64,000 nucleotides of DNA from Pseudoxanthomonas sp. (lineage in GTDB: Bacteria; Pseudomonadota; Gammaproteobacteria; Xanthomonadales; Xanthomonadaceae). The notes below the pieces were generated by a model. It made no database searches and was not told where the DNA came from. It was given only the letters and a program-made list of their open reading frames with translations. The stretch is taken from contig NZ_DASYGY010000009.1 in NCBI RefSeq assembly GCF_035999195.1, forward strand, positions 1,178,001-1,242,000. The letters are read 5' to 3'. Within the stretch, counting starts at the first letter, position 1; the number at the start of each line of letters is the position of its first letter. A program made the translations under genes and the position numbers. Positions 18,081 to 26,970 of this stretch are shown here, piece by piece.

Positions 18081-20126
18081 ATGTCGTACAGCACGCAACA
18101 GATCCGCAACGTGGCCCTGGCGGGCCACCCCGGCGCCGGCAAAACAACCTTGTTCGAAGCCCTGCTGCATGCCGGCGGCGCCCTCCAGGTGGCAGGCACC
18201 ATCGAACGCGGCACCACCGTGTCGGACCACGACCCGATCGAGAAGGCCCGCGGCCACTCCATCGACACCGCCATCGCCAGCACCGACCACGGCGGCATGC
18301 ACGTCAACCTGATCGACACCCCGGGCTATCCGGAATTCCGCGGCCCGGCACTGTCGGCGTTCTCCGCGGTGGATACCGCGCTGATCGTGGTCGATGCCGA
18401 TACCGGCGTGGCCCACGGCACCCGCCGCCTGATGGAACGTGCCCGCGAGCGCAATCTGTGCCGCGCCATCGTCATCAACAAGATCGACCATGAGGGCGCC
18501 GACGCAGCCGGCGTGCTGGCCGCGCTGCGCGAGGAATTCGGTCCCGAGGTGCTGCCGCTCAACCTGCCTGCGGACGGAGGCAAGGCCGTGATCGACTGCT
18601 TCGGGCAATCGGCCGGCGAATCCGATCTCGGCCCGGTCACCGACTGGCACCAGAAGATCATCGACCAGGTGGTCGAGATCAACGAGACGGTGATGGAGCA
18701 TTACCTGGACCTGGGCGAAGGCGGCCTGTCCGGCGAGGAGCTGCACGACGCCTTCGAACAGTGCCTGCGCGAAGGACATCTGGTGCCGGTGTGCTTCGCA
18801 TCCGCGCGCACCGGCGTCGGGGTGAAGGAACTGCTGGACGTGGCCGAGCGGCTGTTCCCGAATCCGGCCGAAGCCAATCCGCCGCCGTTCGTGAAGCTCA
18901 ACGGCAGCGGACCGCAACCGGTCCAGGCGGTACCGGATCCGCGCGCGCACGTCATCGCCGATGTCTTCAAGATCGTCAACGACCCCTTCGTCGGCAAGCT
19001 GGGCATCTTCCGCGTCTACCAGGGCACGCTGAAGAAGGACACGCAGCTGTTCGTCGACGACGGCAAGAAGCCGTTCAAGGTCGGCCATCTGTTCAAGCTG
19101 AAGGGCAAGGACCACGTGGAAGTCGACCAGGCCATCCCCGGCGATATCGCGGCGGTGGCGAAGGTGGACGACCTGCATTTCGACGCGGTGCTGCACGACA
19201 GCCACGACGAGGACCACATCCACCTGGCGCCGGTGGCATTCCCGAAGCCGATGTTCGGCCTGGCGATCGAGGCGGCCAGCAAGGGCCAGGAGCAGAAACT
19301 GTCCATCGCCCTGCAGAAGCTGGCCGAAGAGGATCCGGCCTTCGTCGTCGAGCACCAGCCGGAGTTGAACGAAACCGTCATCCGCGGCCTCTCCGACCTG
19401 CACCTGCGGGTGATGCTGGAACGACTGAAGGAACGGCACGGCGTGGAGGTGAAGACTCGGCCGCCGCGGATCGCCTACCGCGAGACCATCGGCGCCAAGG
19501 CCGAAGGCCACCACCGCCACAAGAAGCAGACCGGCGGCGCCGGCCAGTTCGGCGAGGTGTCGCTGCGCATCGAGCCGCTGCCGCGCGGCGGCGGCTTCGA
19601 ATTCGTCGACGAGGTGAAGGGCGGCACGATTCCGGGCCAGTTCCTGCCGGCGGTGGAGAAAGGCGTGCGCCAGGTGCTGGGCAGCGGCGCCATCGCCGGC
19701 TACCCGCTGCAGGACCTGCGGGTGGTCGTGCACGACGGCAAGCACCATGCGGTGGACAGCAAGGAAGTGGCCTTCGTCGCTGCCGGCAAGAAGGCCTTCC
19801 TCGACGCCATCGCCAAGGCGCGGCCGCAGGTGCTGGAGCCGGTGGTCGACCTGGAAGTGGCCGTATCCGAAGCGCAGGTCGGCGACATCACCGGCAATCT
19901 TGCGGGCAAGCGCGCCCGCATCAACGGGACCGACACGGTGCGCGGCGAGATCGTGGTGAAGGCGCAGGTACCGCTGGCGGAACTGGAAGGTTATGCGGCC
20001 GAACTGAAATCGATGACCGCGGGCCAGGGGCGCTACAGCCTGGACTTCAGCCACTACGAACCTGTCCCGCCCGCCGTGCAGCAGAAGCTGGTGGAGGCCT
20101 ACAAGCCGCGGCACGACGACGAGTGA
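18081..20126 (+). CDS. Elongation factor G paralogue (EF-G2 type)
   Basis: A translational GTPase of 681 residues with all EF-G domains. The P-loop is GHPGAGKT (15-22), the switch II motif is DTPGYPEF where true EF-G has DTPGHVDF, and NKID gives guanine specificity. Domain IV (QTGGAGQFGEVSLRIEPL) and the C-terminal EF-G_C domain are present. A strong site, GGGAGGAAC, precedes the ATG at 18081. The altered switch II and the absence of rpsL/rpsG/tuf next door mark it as the EF-G2-like paralogue, whose role (ribosome rescue, stress or none in translocation) is unsettled. Confidence 0.9.
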   Translation: MSYSTQQIRNVALAGHPGAGKTTLFEALLHAGGALQVAGTIERGTTVSDHDPIEKARGHSIDTAIASTDHGGMHVNLIDTPGYPEFRGPALSAFSAVDTALIVVDADTGVAHGTRRLMERARERNLCRAIVINKIDHEGADAAGVLAALREEFGPEVLPLNLPADGGKAVIDCFGQSAGESDLGPVTDWHQKIIDQVVEINETVMEHYLDLGEGGLSGEELHDAFEQCLREGHLVPVCFASARTGVGVKELLDVAERLFPNPAEANPPPFVKLNGSGPQPVQAVPDPRAHVIADVFKIVNDPFVGKLGIFRVYQGTLKKDTQLFVDDGKKPFKVGHLFKLKGKDHVEVDQAIPGDIAAVAKVDDLHFDAVLHDSHDEDHIHLAPVAFPKPMFGLAIEAASKGQEQKLSIALQKLAEEDPAFVVEHQPELNETVIRGLSDLHLRVMLERLKERHGVEVKTRPPRIAYRETIGAKAEGHHRHKKQTGGAGQFGEVSLRIEPLPRGGGFEFVDEVKGGTIPGQFLPAVEKGVRQVLGSGAIAGYPLQDLRVVVHDGKHHAVDSKEVAFVAAGKKAFLDAIAKARPQVLEPVVDLEVAVSEAQVGDITGNLAGKRARINGTDTVRGEIVVKAQVPLAELEGYAAELKSMTAGQGRYSLDFSHYEPVPPAVQQKLVEAYKPRHDDE

Positions 20127-20378
20127 GTCGCGCGGACGGTGCGGCATCCGGTCGCGGTGGAACGCGAGGGATGCCGCCTGCGCTGCATCGGGGAAAGGTG
20201 ATTCCGTCATGCCGACAGGCGATTTCCGACATGCGGCGACGGGAAATTGCGAAAAAACCGAAAAAAAAGGCATTTCAGGGCCTTCCTGCCCTTGGCGCCG
20301 CCAGTTCTTTGCCCTACATTTCGCTTGCCGATGCGATCGGCCCGATTACCCAACCACTCGACAGTAGAGACAGGACAC

Positions 20379-20777
20379 ATGGCAAAGAGCACCAAGAAGG
20401 CCGCGCCGAAGAAGGCCGCCAAGAAAGCTGCACCGAAGGCCGCCGCCAAGCCGGCCGCGCCGAAGCCGATCAAGGAAGCGCTGAGCAAGTCGGGCCTCGT
20501 CGCCCACATCGCCGAAGCCACCGCCGTCGCCGCCAAGGACGTCCGTGCCGTGCTGGCCTCGCTGGAAAGCGCCGTCCACGCCTCGATCAACAAGAAGGGC
20601 GCCGGCTCCTTCACCCTGCCGGGCCTGCTGAAGATCACCGCCGTCAACGTGCCGGCCAAGCCGAAGCGCAAGGGCATCAACCCGTTCACCAAGGAAGAGC
20701 AGTGGTTCGCCGCCAAGCCCGCCTCGGTGAAGGTCAAGGTGCGCCCGCTGAAGAAGCTGAAGGACGCCGCAGCCTGA
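20379..20777 (+). CDS. HU-family DNA-binding protein with Lys/Ala/Pro-rich tail
   Basis: A nucleoid protein of 132 residues. Residues 1-33 are a basic tail made of KKAAPK-like repeats resembling histone H1 or AlgP. Residues 34-132 are an HU/IHF fold (LVAHIAEATAVAAKDVRAVL, then the DNA-binding arm GKNPFT-like segment RKGINPFTKEEQ). I start at the ATG of MAKSTKKAAPK. It is monocistronic with a strong terminator, as expected for an abundant protein. Such tailed HU proteins are common in Xanthomonadaceae. Confidence 0.92.
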   Translation: MAKSTKKAAPKKAAKKAAPKAAAKPAAPKPIKEALSKSGLVAHIAEATAVAAKDVRAVLASLESAVHASINKKGAGSFTLPGLLKITAVNVPAKPKRKGINPFTKEEQWFAAKPASVKVKVRPLKKLKDAAA

Positions 20778-20801
20778 TCGCTGCGCTTCCACAGGTTGCA
20801 C

Positions 20802-20832
20802 GAAGGGACGGCCTGGCCGTCCCTTCTTTTTT
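20802..20832 (+). terminator. Terminator of the HU gene
   Basis: GAAGGGACGG and CCGTCCCTTC form a 10-bp stem around CCTGG, extendable to 12 bp, followed by a run of T (CTTTTTT). Confidence 0.92.
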
Positions 20833-21010
20833 GCGCAGAGCGGAGCGGCCTGCTCCGCTGCCGCCGCGTCCGGGTTGCGGACGCCTGCAGCAGGCATGAC
20901 GGCGATCCGGCAAGCCCGACGCCGCCCATCCCTGCCATCCGTCACCCTTGTCCCGACCGCCGGACGCCCTCAGATCGACAGGACCTCCGTCCACGCAAGG
21001 TAACGCACGC

Positions 21011-21649
21011 ATGAAGATCCAGGGCTTCCTCGACCATCTGCTGAAATCCTCCAGCGGCACCGGCAGCGTCCTCAACGCCGACTTCGGCAAGGGCGCGATC
21101 TCCGGCGGCGCGCTGGGCCTGCTGCTGGGCAAGAACAAGACCACCCGCAAGCTGGCCACCTATGGCGGCCTGGCGGCGATCGGCGTGATGGCCTATCGCG
21201 CGTACGGCGAGTACAAGCAGCAGCAGGGCGGGTTCGCGGCAGGCGCGACGCCGCAGACGGTCGACCGCCTGCCGCCGCCACAGGCGGAACTGCACAGCCA
21301 GGCCATCCTCACCGCGCTGGTCGCGGCGGCGAAAGCCGATGGCCATATCGACGCGCGCGAACGTGAGGTGATCGAGGGCGAGTTCGCCCGCCTCGGTACC
21401 GATGGCGAGGTGCAGCAGTGGCTGCATGCCGAACTGGAAAAGCCGCTGGACCCGGCCGAGGTGGCGCGTGCCGGCAGTACGCCGGAGATCGCGTCGGAAA
21501 TGTACCTGGCCAGCCTGATGGTCGCCGACGACCAGAGCTTCATGGAGCGCGCGTACCTGGATGAGCTGGCCAGGCAACTGAAGCTGGATCCGTCGCTGAA
21601 ATCCCAGCTGGAACGCCAGCTGGCGCAGATGAAGACCGCCTCGCCCTGA
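21011..21649 (+). CDS. DUF533 (YebE-like) membrane-associated protein
   Basis: A 212-residue protein of the DUF533/TerB-like family. Residues 25-60 hold a glycine-rich hydrophobic stretch (GAISGGALGLLLG, then YGGLAAIGVMAYRAYGEY). Residues 95-212 form the all-helical TerB-like domain, with acidic AAKADGHIDAREREVIEGEF of the metal-binding type. E. coli YebE is envelope-stress induced; function is unknown. It is followed after five bases by an M23 peptidase gene on the same strand. Confidence 0.88.
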   Translation: MKIQGFLDHLLKSSSGTGSVLNADFGKGAISGGALGLLLGKNKTTRKLATYGGLAAIGVMAYRAYGEYKQQQGGFAAGATPQTVDRLPPPQAELHSQAILTALVAAAKADGHIDAREREVIEGEFARLGTDGEVQQWLHAELEKPLDPAEVARAGSTPEIASEMYLASLMVADDQSFMERAYLDELARQLKLDPSLKSQLERQLAQMKTASP

Positions 21650-21654
21650 CCCGC

Positions 21655-22221
21655 ATGGCACGACCGGCCGTGCGCCGCCTGCGGCGCCTCGCATGGACGA
21701 TGCTGTGGCTGGCGGCGCTGGCCCTGCTGCTCGCGTGGGCATGGGGCCGGCCGTTCATGGCCGCCTCGCGCATGCTGTGGGACATCTCGCGCGCATCGCC
21801 GCCGATCGAGCTGCCCGTACCCGTGCAAGGCGTGCGGGCGCGGCAGATCGCCGATACCTTCGGTGCGCCCCGCGGCCGTGACCGCACGCACCAGGGCGTG
21901 GACATCTTCGCCAAGCGCGGCACACCGATCACCAGTGCGACGCGCGGCATCGTGGTGTCGGTGCGCGACGGCGGACTGGGCGGGAAACAGGTGTGGGTGC
22001 TGGGCCCGGGCCGGGAGCGTCATTACTACGCCCACCTCGACGACTGGGCGGCGGATCTGTCCACCGGCCAGGTCGTGCAGCCCGGCGACGTGCTCGGCTA
22101 CGTGGGCACCACCGGCAACGCGCAGGGCACGCCGCCGCACCTGCACTACGGCATCTATGGCACCCAGGGCGCCTACGATCCGCTGCCCCTGTTCAAGGCG
22201 CGTGCGGCGGCCGTCGACTGA
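21655..22221 (+). CDS. Membrane-anchored M23 (LytM) peptidase
   Basis: A 188-residue protein with one N-terminal membrane helix (about residues 14-30) and a periplasmic peptidase M23 domain. Zinc ligands are visible in HQGVDIFA (H and D) and HLHYGIY, plus the YYAHLDD histidine. So it has the complete active site and should cut peptidoglycan cross-links, unlike the inactive LytM activators. It is close behind the DUF533 gene and probably co-transcribed. Small size suggests a minimal endopeptidase. Confidence 0.9.
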   Translation: MARPAVRRLRRLAWTMLWLAALALLLAWAWGRPFMAASRMLWDISRASPPIELPVPVQGVRARQIADTFGAPRGRDRTHQGVDIFAKRGTPITSATRGIVVSVRDGGLGGKQVWVLGPGRERHYYAHLDDWAADLSTGQVVQPGDVLGYVGTTGNAQGTPPHLHYGIYGTQGAYDPLPLFKARAAAVD

Positions 22222-22326
22222 ACCGCGGCGCCGCTCGACGGAACAGTCCATCGCGGCGAAGGCCCTCGTTCCACCCCGGACACAGGCCTATCTTGGAGAC
22301 GTCCCCGCCGCGCCAGCTCCGCCGCC

Positions 22327-22638
22327 ATGCCCAACGACGCCCACCGCTACCGCATCACCGTGACGCCGATCGAGCGCGACGGCCAGCCCTGCCAGGGGCG
22401 TTGCACCATCGAATTCGAACATGCCTGCGATGACGACTGGATGCGCATCCTCGAGGCCGTCCAGCGCCAGCGTGGCCTTACCGGCGACGAGCGCGCCGCG
22501 CTGGTGGTCGGTACCAAGCTGCTCAGCGGCCTGATGCTGGACCACCGCAAGGACGCCGACGACCTGTTCGCTGCGTTGCGTCCGCACATGGGCGAGTTCA
22601 TCGCCTCGTTGAAGGCGCGCGGCCGCGACGCCGGCTGA
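22327..22638 (+). CDS. DUF3861 protein
   Basis: A 103-residue soluble protein matching DUF3861: HRYRITVTPIERDG at the start, CTIEFEHACDDDWMRILEAVQ in the middle, and AALVVGTKLLSGLMLDHRKD...FAALRPHMGEFIASLK at the end. No catalytic motif is apparent and no function is established. It is followed 32 bases later by another small gene on the same strand. Confidence 0.8.
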   Translation: MPNDAHRYRITVTPIERDGQPCQGRCTIEFEHACDDDWMRILEAVQRQRGLTGDERAALVVGTKLLSGLMLDHRKDADDLFAALRPHMGEFIASLKARGRDAG

Positions 22639-22670
22639 CACCACGCCCGGGCCACGCCAGCCTCCTAGCG

Positions 22671-22961
22671 ATGAAAGCCCGCCATGCCGACGAAGCGCGC
22701 ACGCTCGAGGACATTCCCAACATCGGGCGGTCCATCGCGGGCGATCTGCGCGGCATCGGCATCGCCCACCCGCATGACCTCGTGGGCCAGGACCCGTATG
22801 CGCTCTACCGGCGCGTGAACGAAACCACTGGCCAGCGCCACGACCCCTGCCTGTGCGACTGCTTCATCGCCGCGGTACGCTTCATGGAAGGCAGCGGACC
22901 GGTGCCCTGGTGGCACTACACCGCCGAGCGCAAACGACACTTCCGGCAGCCTGCCGGTTAG
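22671..22961 (+). CDS. Helix-hairpin-helix protein of the Cdd1 'pathogenicity locus' family
   Basis: A 96-residue protein. LEDIPNIGRSIAGDLRGIGI is a helix-hairpin-helix motif, followed by HDLVGQDPYALYRRV and a cysteine-containing segment HDPCLCDCFIAAV. That layout matches the Cdd1 family (also called pathogenicity locus), whose role is unknown; the hairpin suggests nucleic-acid binding. Close to the preceding small gene. Confidence 0.82.
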   Translation: MKARHADEARTLEDIPNIGRSIAGDLRGIGIAHPHDLVGQDPYALYRRVNETTGQRHDPCLCDCFIAAVRFMEGSGPVPWWHYTAERKRHFRQPAG

Positions 22962-23014
22962 CCCTTGGACAGGCAGCGCCGGCTAAGGTGCGGCGACCCG
23001 TCACGGAGCTCTCC

Positions 23015-23584
23015 ATGCGTACACGCCGACGCTTCCTGGTCGCCGCCCTCGCCGGCACCGCCACGCTCGCCCTCGCCGGCTGCGAAACGCTCAATACCGT
23101 CACCGGCCTGCTGGGCAACCAGATCAACTTCACCCAGCCGCAGCTGCAGCGTTATCTGAACCAGAGTTTCCCTCGCGAGTTCGACAAGCTCGGCGGGCTG
23201 GTGTCGGCCACGCTGACGAATCCGCGGCTCAGCATCCCCTCTGGCGACGATCGCCTGCGACTGGACTTCGACATCGGCGTCAGGGCGTTGGGTGCGCGCG
23301 ATGTCAGCCGCGGGCACTTCGCGCTGGCCAGTCGGCTGCGCTACGACCCCGCCACCCGCGGCCTGCACCTGGACAACCCGGAGATCCTGTCGGTCGACGT
23401 CCCCGGCAGCGGCTCGCTGATGTCCGGCGGTACGCGGCAGCTGGTCAATACCGTGCTGGCCGAGTACGCGCGCAGCGAGCCGGTCTACCGGATCGACAAC
23501 GACATCCTGCAGCGCCTGCCCGCCAGCAAGCGGATCGGCGGCACGCAGATCGAGAACGGCCGCGTGGTCATCCACCTGCAGTGA
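23015..23584 (+). CDS. DUF1439 lipoprotein (YceB-like)
   Basis: A 189-residue lipoprotein with lipobox LALAGC (Cys23). The preceding MRTRRRFLVA also carries an arginine cluster that might suit Tat export. The rest is a DUF1439 domain, related to E. coli YceB, a BPI/tubular lipid-binding-like beta fold: INFTQPQLQRYLNQSFP, LRYDPATRGLHLDNPEI, and a C-terminal IENGRVVIHL. A second DUF1439 gene follows after nine bases. Role unknown; lipid handling is a structural guess. Confidence 0.87.
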   Translation: MRTRRRFLVAALAGTATLALAGCETLNTVTGLLGNQINFTQPQLQRYLNQSFPREFDKLGGLVSATLTNPRLSIPSGDDRLRLDFDIGVRALGARDVSRGHFALASRLRYDPATRGLHLDNPEILSVDVPGSGSLMSGGTRQLVNTVLAEYARSEPVYRIDNDILQRLPASKRIGGTQIENGRVVIHLQ

Positions 23585-23593
23585 GGTAGCCCG

Positions 23594-24151
23594 ATGAAAA
23601 CCCTGATCGCCCGCTTCGCCCTGCTCTCCGCGCTGCTGTTGCCATCGCTGGCGATGGCCGACAGTGGCAACGTGCTGCGCTTCGACGCTTCGCACCTGCA
23701 AGCCGCTGCGCGCAGTGGCTTTCCACTCGAGCATGCGCTGCTGGAGGGCTTCGCCTCGCTCACCCTGAGCGACCCGCAGGTACGCATTCCCGTGCCGGGC
23801 GAACGCCTGCAGTTGCAGATGGACTACGACGTGATGCTGGCCAGTGGCGACCGCCTGGAGAACGGCAACGTGGTGGTCAGCAGCGGCCTGCGCTACGACC
23901 CGGCGACGCGTGGCCTGCACCTGGTCGACCCGGTGCTGGAGCACCTGGGGACCGCCGCGGCGGGTCGCGGCCTGCCGGGCGGCTCGCGCGAGGCGTTGCA
24001 GCAGCTAATCCGCGAATACGCGAACAGCCGCCCCCTCTACCGGCTGACCGAGGACGACCTGGCGCAGGTGCCGGGGACGCTGGCCGCCGACGCCGTCCGC
24101 ATCGACGACGGCCAGGTGGTGATCACCCTGCAGCCCGCGGCGACCCGCTGA
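23594..24151 (+). CDS. DUF1439-like periplasmic protein
   Basis: A 185-residue paralogue of the upstream lipoprotein. It shares the signature LRYDPATRGLHLVDPVLE and the C-terminal IDDGQVVITL, but has an ordinary signal peptide (ending SLAMA-D) with no lipobox cysteine, so it should be soluble in the periplasm. A nine-base gap makes it co-transcribed with the lipoprotein. Confidence 0.85.
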   Translation: MKTLIARFALLSALLLPSLAMADSGNVLRFDASHLQAAARSGFPLEHALLEGFASLTLSDPQVRIPVPGERLQLQMDYDVMLASGDRLENGNVVVSSGLRYDPATRGLHLVDPVLEHLGTAAAGRGLPGGSREALQQLIREYANSRPLYRLTEDDLAQVPGTLAADAVRIDDGQVVITLQPAATR

Positions 24152-24163
24152 CCTCCCGCCCGG

Positions 24164-26374
24164 TCAGATCTCGAACCGGTAGCTGAGCTTGACCACCAGC
24201 TGCTCGTCGTCGCGCAGGCGCAGGCTGTCCTGCAGCAGGCCATCCACGCCTTCCGTGCCGGTGCGCTGCTCGTAACCACCGCGTGCGTACACCACGTACA
24301 GGTAGGACAGCGGCGCCAGTTCGTAGCGGTAGCGGATCTGGAAGCCCAGGTTGCGCACGCTGAAGTCGTCCACCGCGTCGGCCGTCGCCACGGCATGGCC
24401 GCGCGGATCGAAGCGCCAGGCATCGTGCACGCGCGCATCCAGCGCGATGGCCTGCATCTTCACCCGCAGCTCGTGGCGCGGATCGATCACCCAGTCCAGG
24501 CCGGCATTGAGGTCGAGCTGGCGACGGGTGAACCCGCCCACCAGGTCTTCGCGCTGCCATACCAGCCAGTCGGGGCTGTAGATCGCGTAGCCGCCGGCGT
24601 AGACACTGAAGGCATCGTTGACGAAATAGGTCGCGGTATACCCCAGGCCCGCGCCGGCCTTGCGGTTGCCCGCCAGTCCGCCGGTGAACGCCTCGAGTTC
24701 GGTTTCGTGCGCCCAGTCGCCCTTGCGCGGCCGTTCGTACTCGAAGTAGGTGTTGAAGTTCGCCGGCATCCTCACCACGCCGTTGCCGCGCAGCAGCGTG
24801 TCGTTCAGGCCGGCGCTGTTGACGTTGATCTGCGCGTACTCGTAGCTGCCGTCGCGCAGCTGGCCTTCCCGGCTCATGCGGAACTGGTCGTTGAGCTTGT
24901 CGCCGTGGTTGTTGTGGCTGCTGCTGACGCGCCAGCGCCAGTCCTTCGATGCGTACCGCGACGCCTCCGGCAGGCCGGTGAAGCGCTTGCGCAGTTCCCA
25001 GTGCAGGTAGTTGGTGCTGTTGCGCGACAGGTAACCGAAGTCGTTGAGCTGCAGGTCGTTGCCGAAGTGCATGGCGATCCACTGCTGGCGCCAGCCGCGG
25101 TCCATCTCGTAGTCGGCCCAGACGGTCGCGCCGACATCGTCGGTGTCGGTCCCGGCCTGCGCGATGCGGCTGCCCAGCAGGCGCGTGCGCACGTTCCAGC
25201 GCGCGGTCGGCCGCCAGTTGTGGTCCACGCCCAGCACGGTGGCCTCGCGGTCGCGCCAGGGATCGTCCACGCGGGTCAGCATCGCGCCGACGTTCTGCGT
25301 TTCGAAGTCGCGCACCAATCGCAGTGCGTGGTAACTGCGCCCGGTAGTGCCATCCTCGTCGGCCGAGAACAGACCGTAGTTGACCTTGCCCAGGCTGCCG
25401 TTCAACTTCACCGCCGCGGTGATGTCGCCCGTGCTGCCCACGCGCCGGGTGTAGAGCTGCTGGCTGTCGTCCGACGGTGTGGTCAGTTCGAAGATGCCCT
25501 GGTTCTCGGTGAAGAACGGCCGCTTGTCGCTGATGAAGGTCTCGGTGGCGCTGAAGTTGACGACCAGGTCGTCGGCCTCGACCTGGCCGAAGTCGGGCTT
25601 CAGCGTGGCGGTCAGCTGGAATCGGCCGTTCGGCTTCCAGAACAGGTCGGCGCCGGCGTTGAGGTCGGCACGGTCGCCGACGTTGTCGTACAGGCCCGAC
25701 ACGAACGGCGTGACGGCGAGCAGCGACTGGTCGTAGCGCGGCACGGTGACCGGCGCGAAGTCGGACAGGAAGCGGGGGCGCTCGAAGCTGGCCTGCGGCC
25801 ACGCCATGCGCTCGCCGGTGGCGCCGATCACGCGCGCCAGGAACACCTTGAGCGTACGTTGGCCATCGGTGCCGTCGCGCATCGGCGCGGTGTGCCACGG
25901 GATCAGCAGTTCGACCGACCAGCCCTGTTCGTCCTCGCTGATCGCGTGGCGCCACTGGCCGTCCCAGTCGCTGCTGAACTGGTTTTCGTTGGTGATGATC
26001 TCATCGGCGATGCCGCCGGTCGAACTGACGGTGAAGGCATAACCGGTGCGGCCGTCGCCGTCGAAGTCGATGAAGGCGTTGATCCTGTCCACCTGCGCGT
26101 CAAAATCGCGCTGCACTTTCTGCCGCGTGCGCGGCACGCTGGCCGGGTGCGTGGCGCGGAAGGCGATGGCCAGACCGTCCGGCGTGGCGAGTACCCAGCC
26201 CTCGGTCGGCAGCGAGCCGGGCTCGCCGGTCAGCGGCTGGGTCTTGCGGAAATCGGTGACGTGGCGCGCGCCCTGCCATTCGGCGGGGTCGATGCGGCCG
26301 TCGATCTCGACGGCGTGGACGGCACTGCAGGGGAGCGCCAGCGCGAGCGCGCAGGCAAGGCGGGAGAGGGTCAT
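24164..26374 (-). CDS. DUF5916 outer-membrane protein with carbohydrate-binding-like N-terminus
   Basis: A 736-residue secreted protein. After a signal peptide (ALALPCSAVHA) residues 18-200 form a family-9 carbohydrate-binding-like domain (IDGRIDPAEWQGARHVTDF, then AFIDFDGDGRTGYAF). The DUF5916 region follows and is predicted here as an outer-membrane beta barrel: it has alternating aromatic strands and ends in SYRFEI with a terminal-type aromatic. DFGQVEADD and RPFFTENQGIFEL are typical of the family. I start at MTLSRLACAL. Function unknown; it stands alone, convergent with the DUF1439 pair. Confidence 0.87.
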   Translation of the reverse strand: MTLSRLACALALALPCSAVHAVEIDGRIDPAEWQGARHVTDFRKTQPLTGEPGSLPTEGWVLATPDGLAIAFRATHPASVPRTRQKVQRDFDAQVDRINAFIDFDGDGRTGYAFTVSSTGGIADEIITNENQFSSDWDGQWRHAISEDEQGWSVELLIPWHTAPMRDGTDGQRTLKVFLARVIGATGERMAWPQASFERPRFLSDFAPVTVPRYDQSLLAVTPFVSGLYDNVGDRADLNAGADLFWKPNGRFQLTATLKPDFGQVEADDLVVNFSATETFISDKRPFFTENQGIFELTTPSDDSQQLYTRRVGSTGDITAAVKLNGSLGKVNYGLFSADEDGTTGRSYHALRLVRDFETQNVGAMLTRVDDPWRDREATVLGVDHNWRPTARWNVRTRLLGSRIAQAGTDTDDVGATVWADYEMDRGWRQQWIAMHFGNDLQLNDFGYLSRNSTNYLHWELRKRFTGLPEASRYASKDWRWRVSSSHNNHGDKLNDQFRMSREGQLRDGSYEYAQINVNSAGLNDTLLRGNGVVRMPANFNTYFEYERPRKGDWAHETELEAFTGGLAGNRKAGAGLGYTATYFVNDAFSVYAGGYAIYSPDWLVWQREDLVGGFTRRQLDLNAGLDWVIDPRHELRVKMQAIALDARVHDAWRFDPRGHAVATADAVDDFSVRNLGFQIRYRYELAPLSYLYVVYARGGYEQRTGTEGVDGLLQDSLRLRDDEQLVVKLSYRFEI

Positions 26375-26496
26375 GGCGGGCGGGTGGTGGTCCGGTGCGC
26401 GCAAGGTAGCGATGGAAATCACGGACCACACCTGCCTTCGGTCATTTCAACCTTCGGCGTTCCTGCGGCATCCGTGCCTGTGAGGGCGTACCGGCG

Positions 26497-26970
26497 TCAG
26501 CGGCCCTTCTTGGGTTGCAGCATCGTCCCGGTGCACTTCTTGCTGCCGCAGCGGCAGGCCCAGATCTTCTTCAGGCGGGCGGTATGCGGCTCGGCCAGCA
26601 CGATGCCGTAGTTGTAGGTCAGTTCCTCGCCGGGCTTGATCGCGCGGATCGCCTCGATGAAGACCTTGTCCTTCTTACGGTTCTTGCCGTCGTGCTCCTC
26701 GATCACCGCCTCGCAGTTCGGATCGCAGCTGTGGTTGATCCAGCGTGCCTTGTTGCCCTTGTGGTTCGCGTCGATGACGTAGTCGTCGTTGAGCGTGAAG
26801 AGGAAGGTGTGGCCGGAATCGACGTCGCCGGTGTCGTCCTCATCCACTTCCTCGTGGGTGCGGCGCTTGCCCTTGTACTCCACCACGCGCTCGCCCTTCT
26901 CGATCGGGGCGATGGCGAACACGCCGTTGCCGTGGATGTCGGATTGGCGGGCTTCGATCTTGCGGGGCAT
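26497..26970 (-). CDS. SET-domain protein-lysine methyltransferase
   Basis: A 157-residue protein that is almost entirely a SET domain. It has GNGVFAIAPIEKGERVVEY at the start, the cofactor/pseudoknot motif INHSCDPNCEA, ELTYNYG, and a post-SET zinc site CRCGSKKCTG. All catalytic features are intact, so it should transfer methyl groups from S-adenosylmethionine to lysines. The eukaryote-like post-SET cluster is notable for a bacterial protein. I start at MPRKIEARQSD. Targets are unknown; an HU protein with a lysine tail is encoded 6 kb away. Confidence 0.92.
   Translation of the reverse strand: MPRKIEARQSDIHGNGVFAIAPIEKGERVVEYKGKRRTHEEVDEDDTGDVDSGHTFLFTLNDDYVIDANHKGNKARWINHSCDPNCEAVIEEHDGKNRKKDKVFIEAIRAIKPGEELTYNYGIVLAEPHTARLKKIWACRCGSKKCTGTMLQPKKGR

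Noticed and set aside
20141..20177. Hairpin after the EF-G paralogue as a terminator
   Set aside because: GCGGCATCC/GGATGCCGC pairs but with a 19-base loop and no T-run.
18012..20273. Long open frame of 753 codons on the minus strand across the EF-G paralogue
   Set aside because: Mirror of a GC-rich gene; its product has low-complexity His/Gln/Arg-rich sequence with no domain, while the plus strand encodes a full GTPase.
24395..26611. 738-codon plus-strand frame opposite the DUF5916 gene
   Set aside because: Same reason: the minus strand has a signal peptide and a family match.
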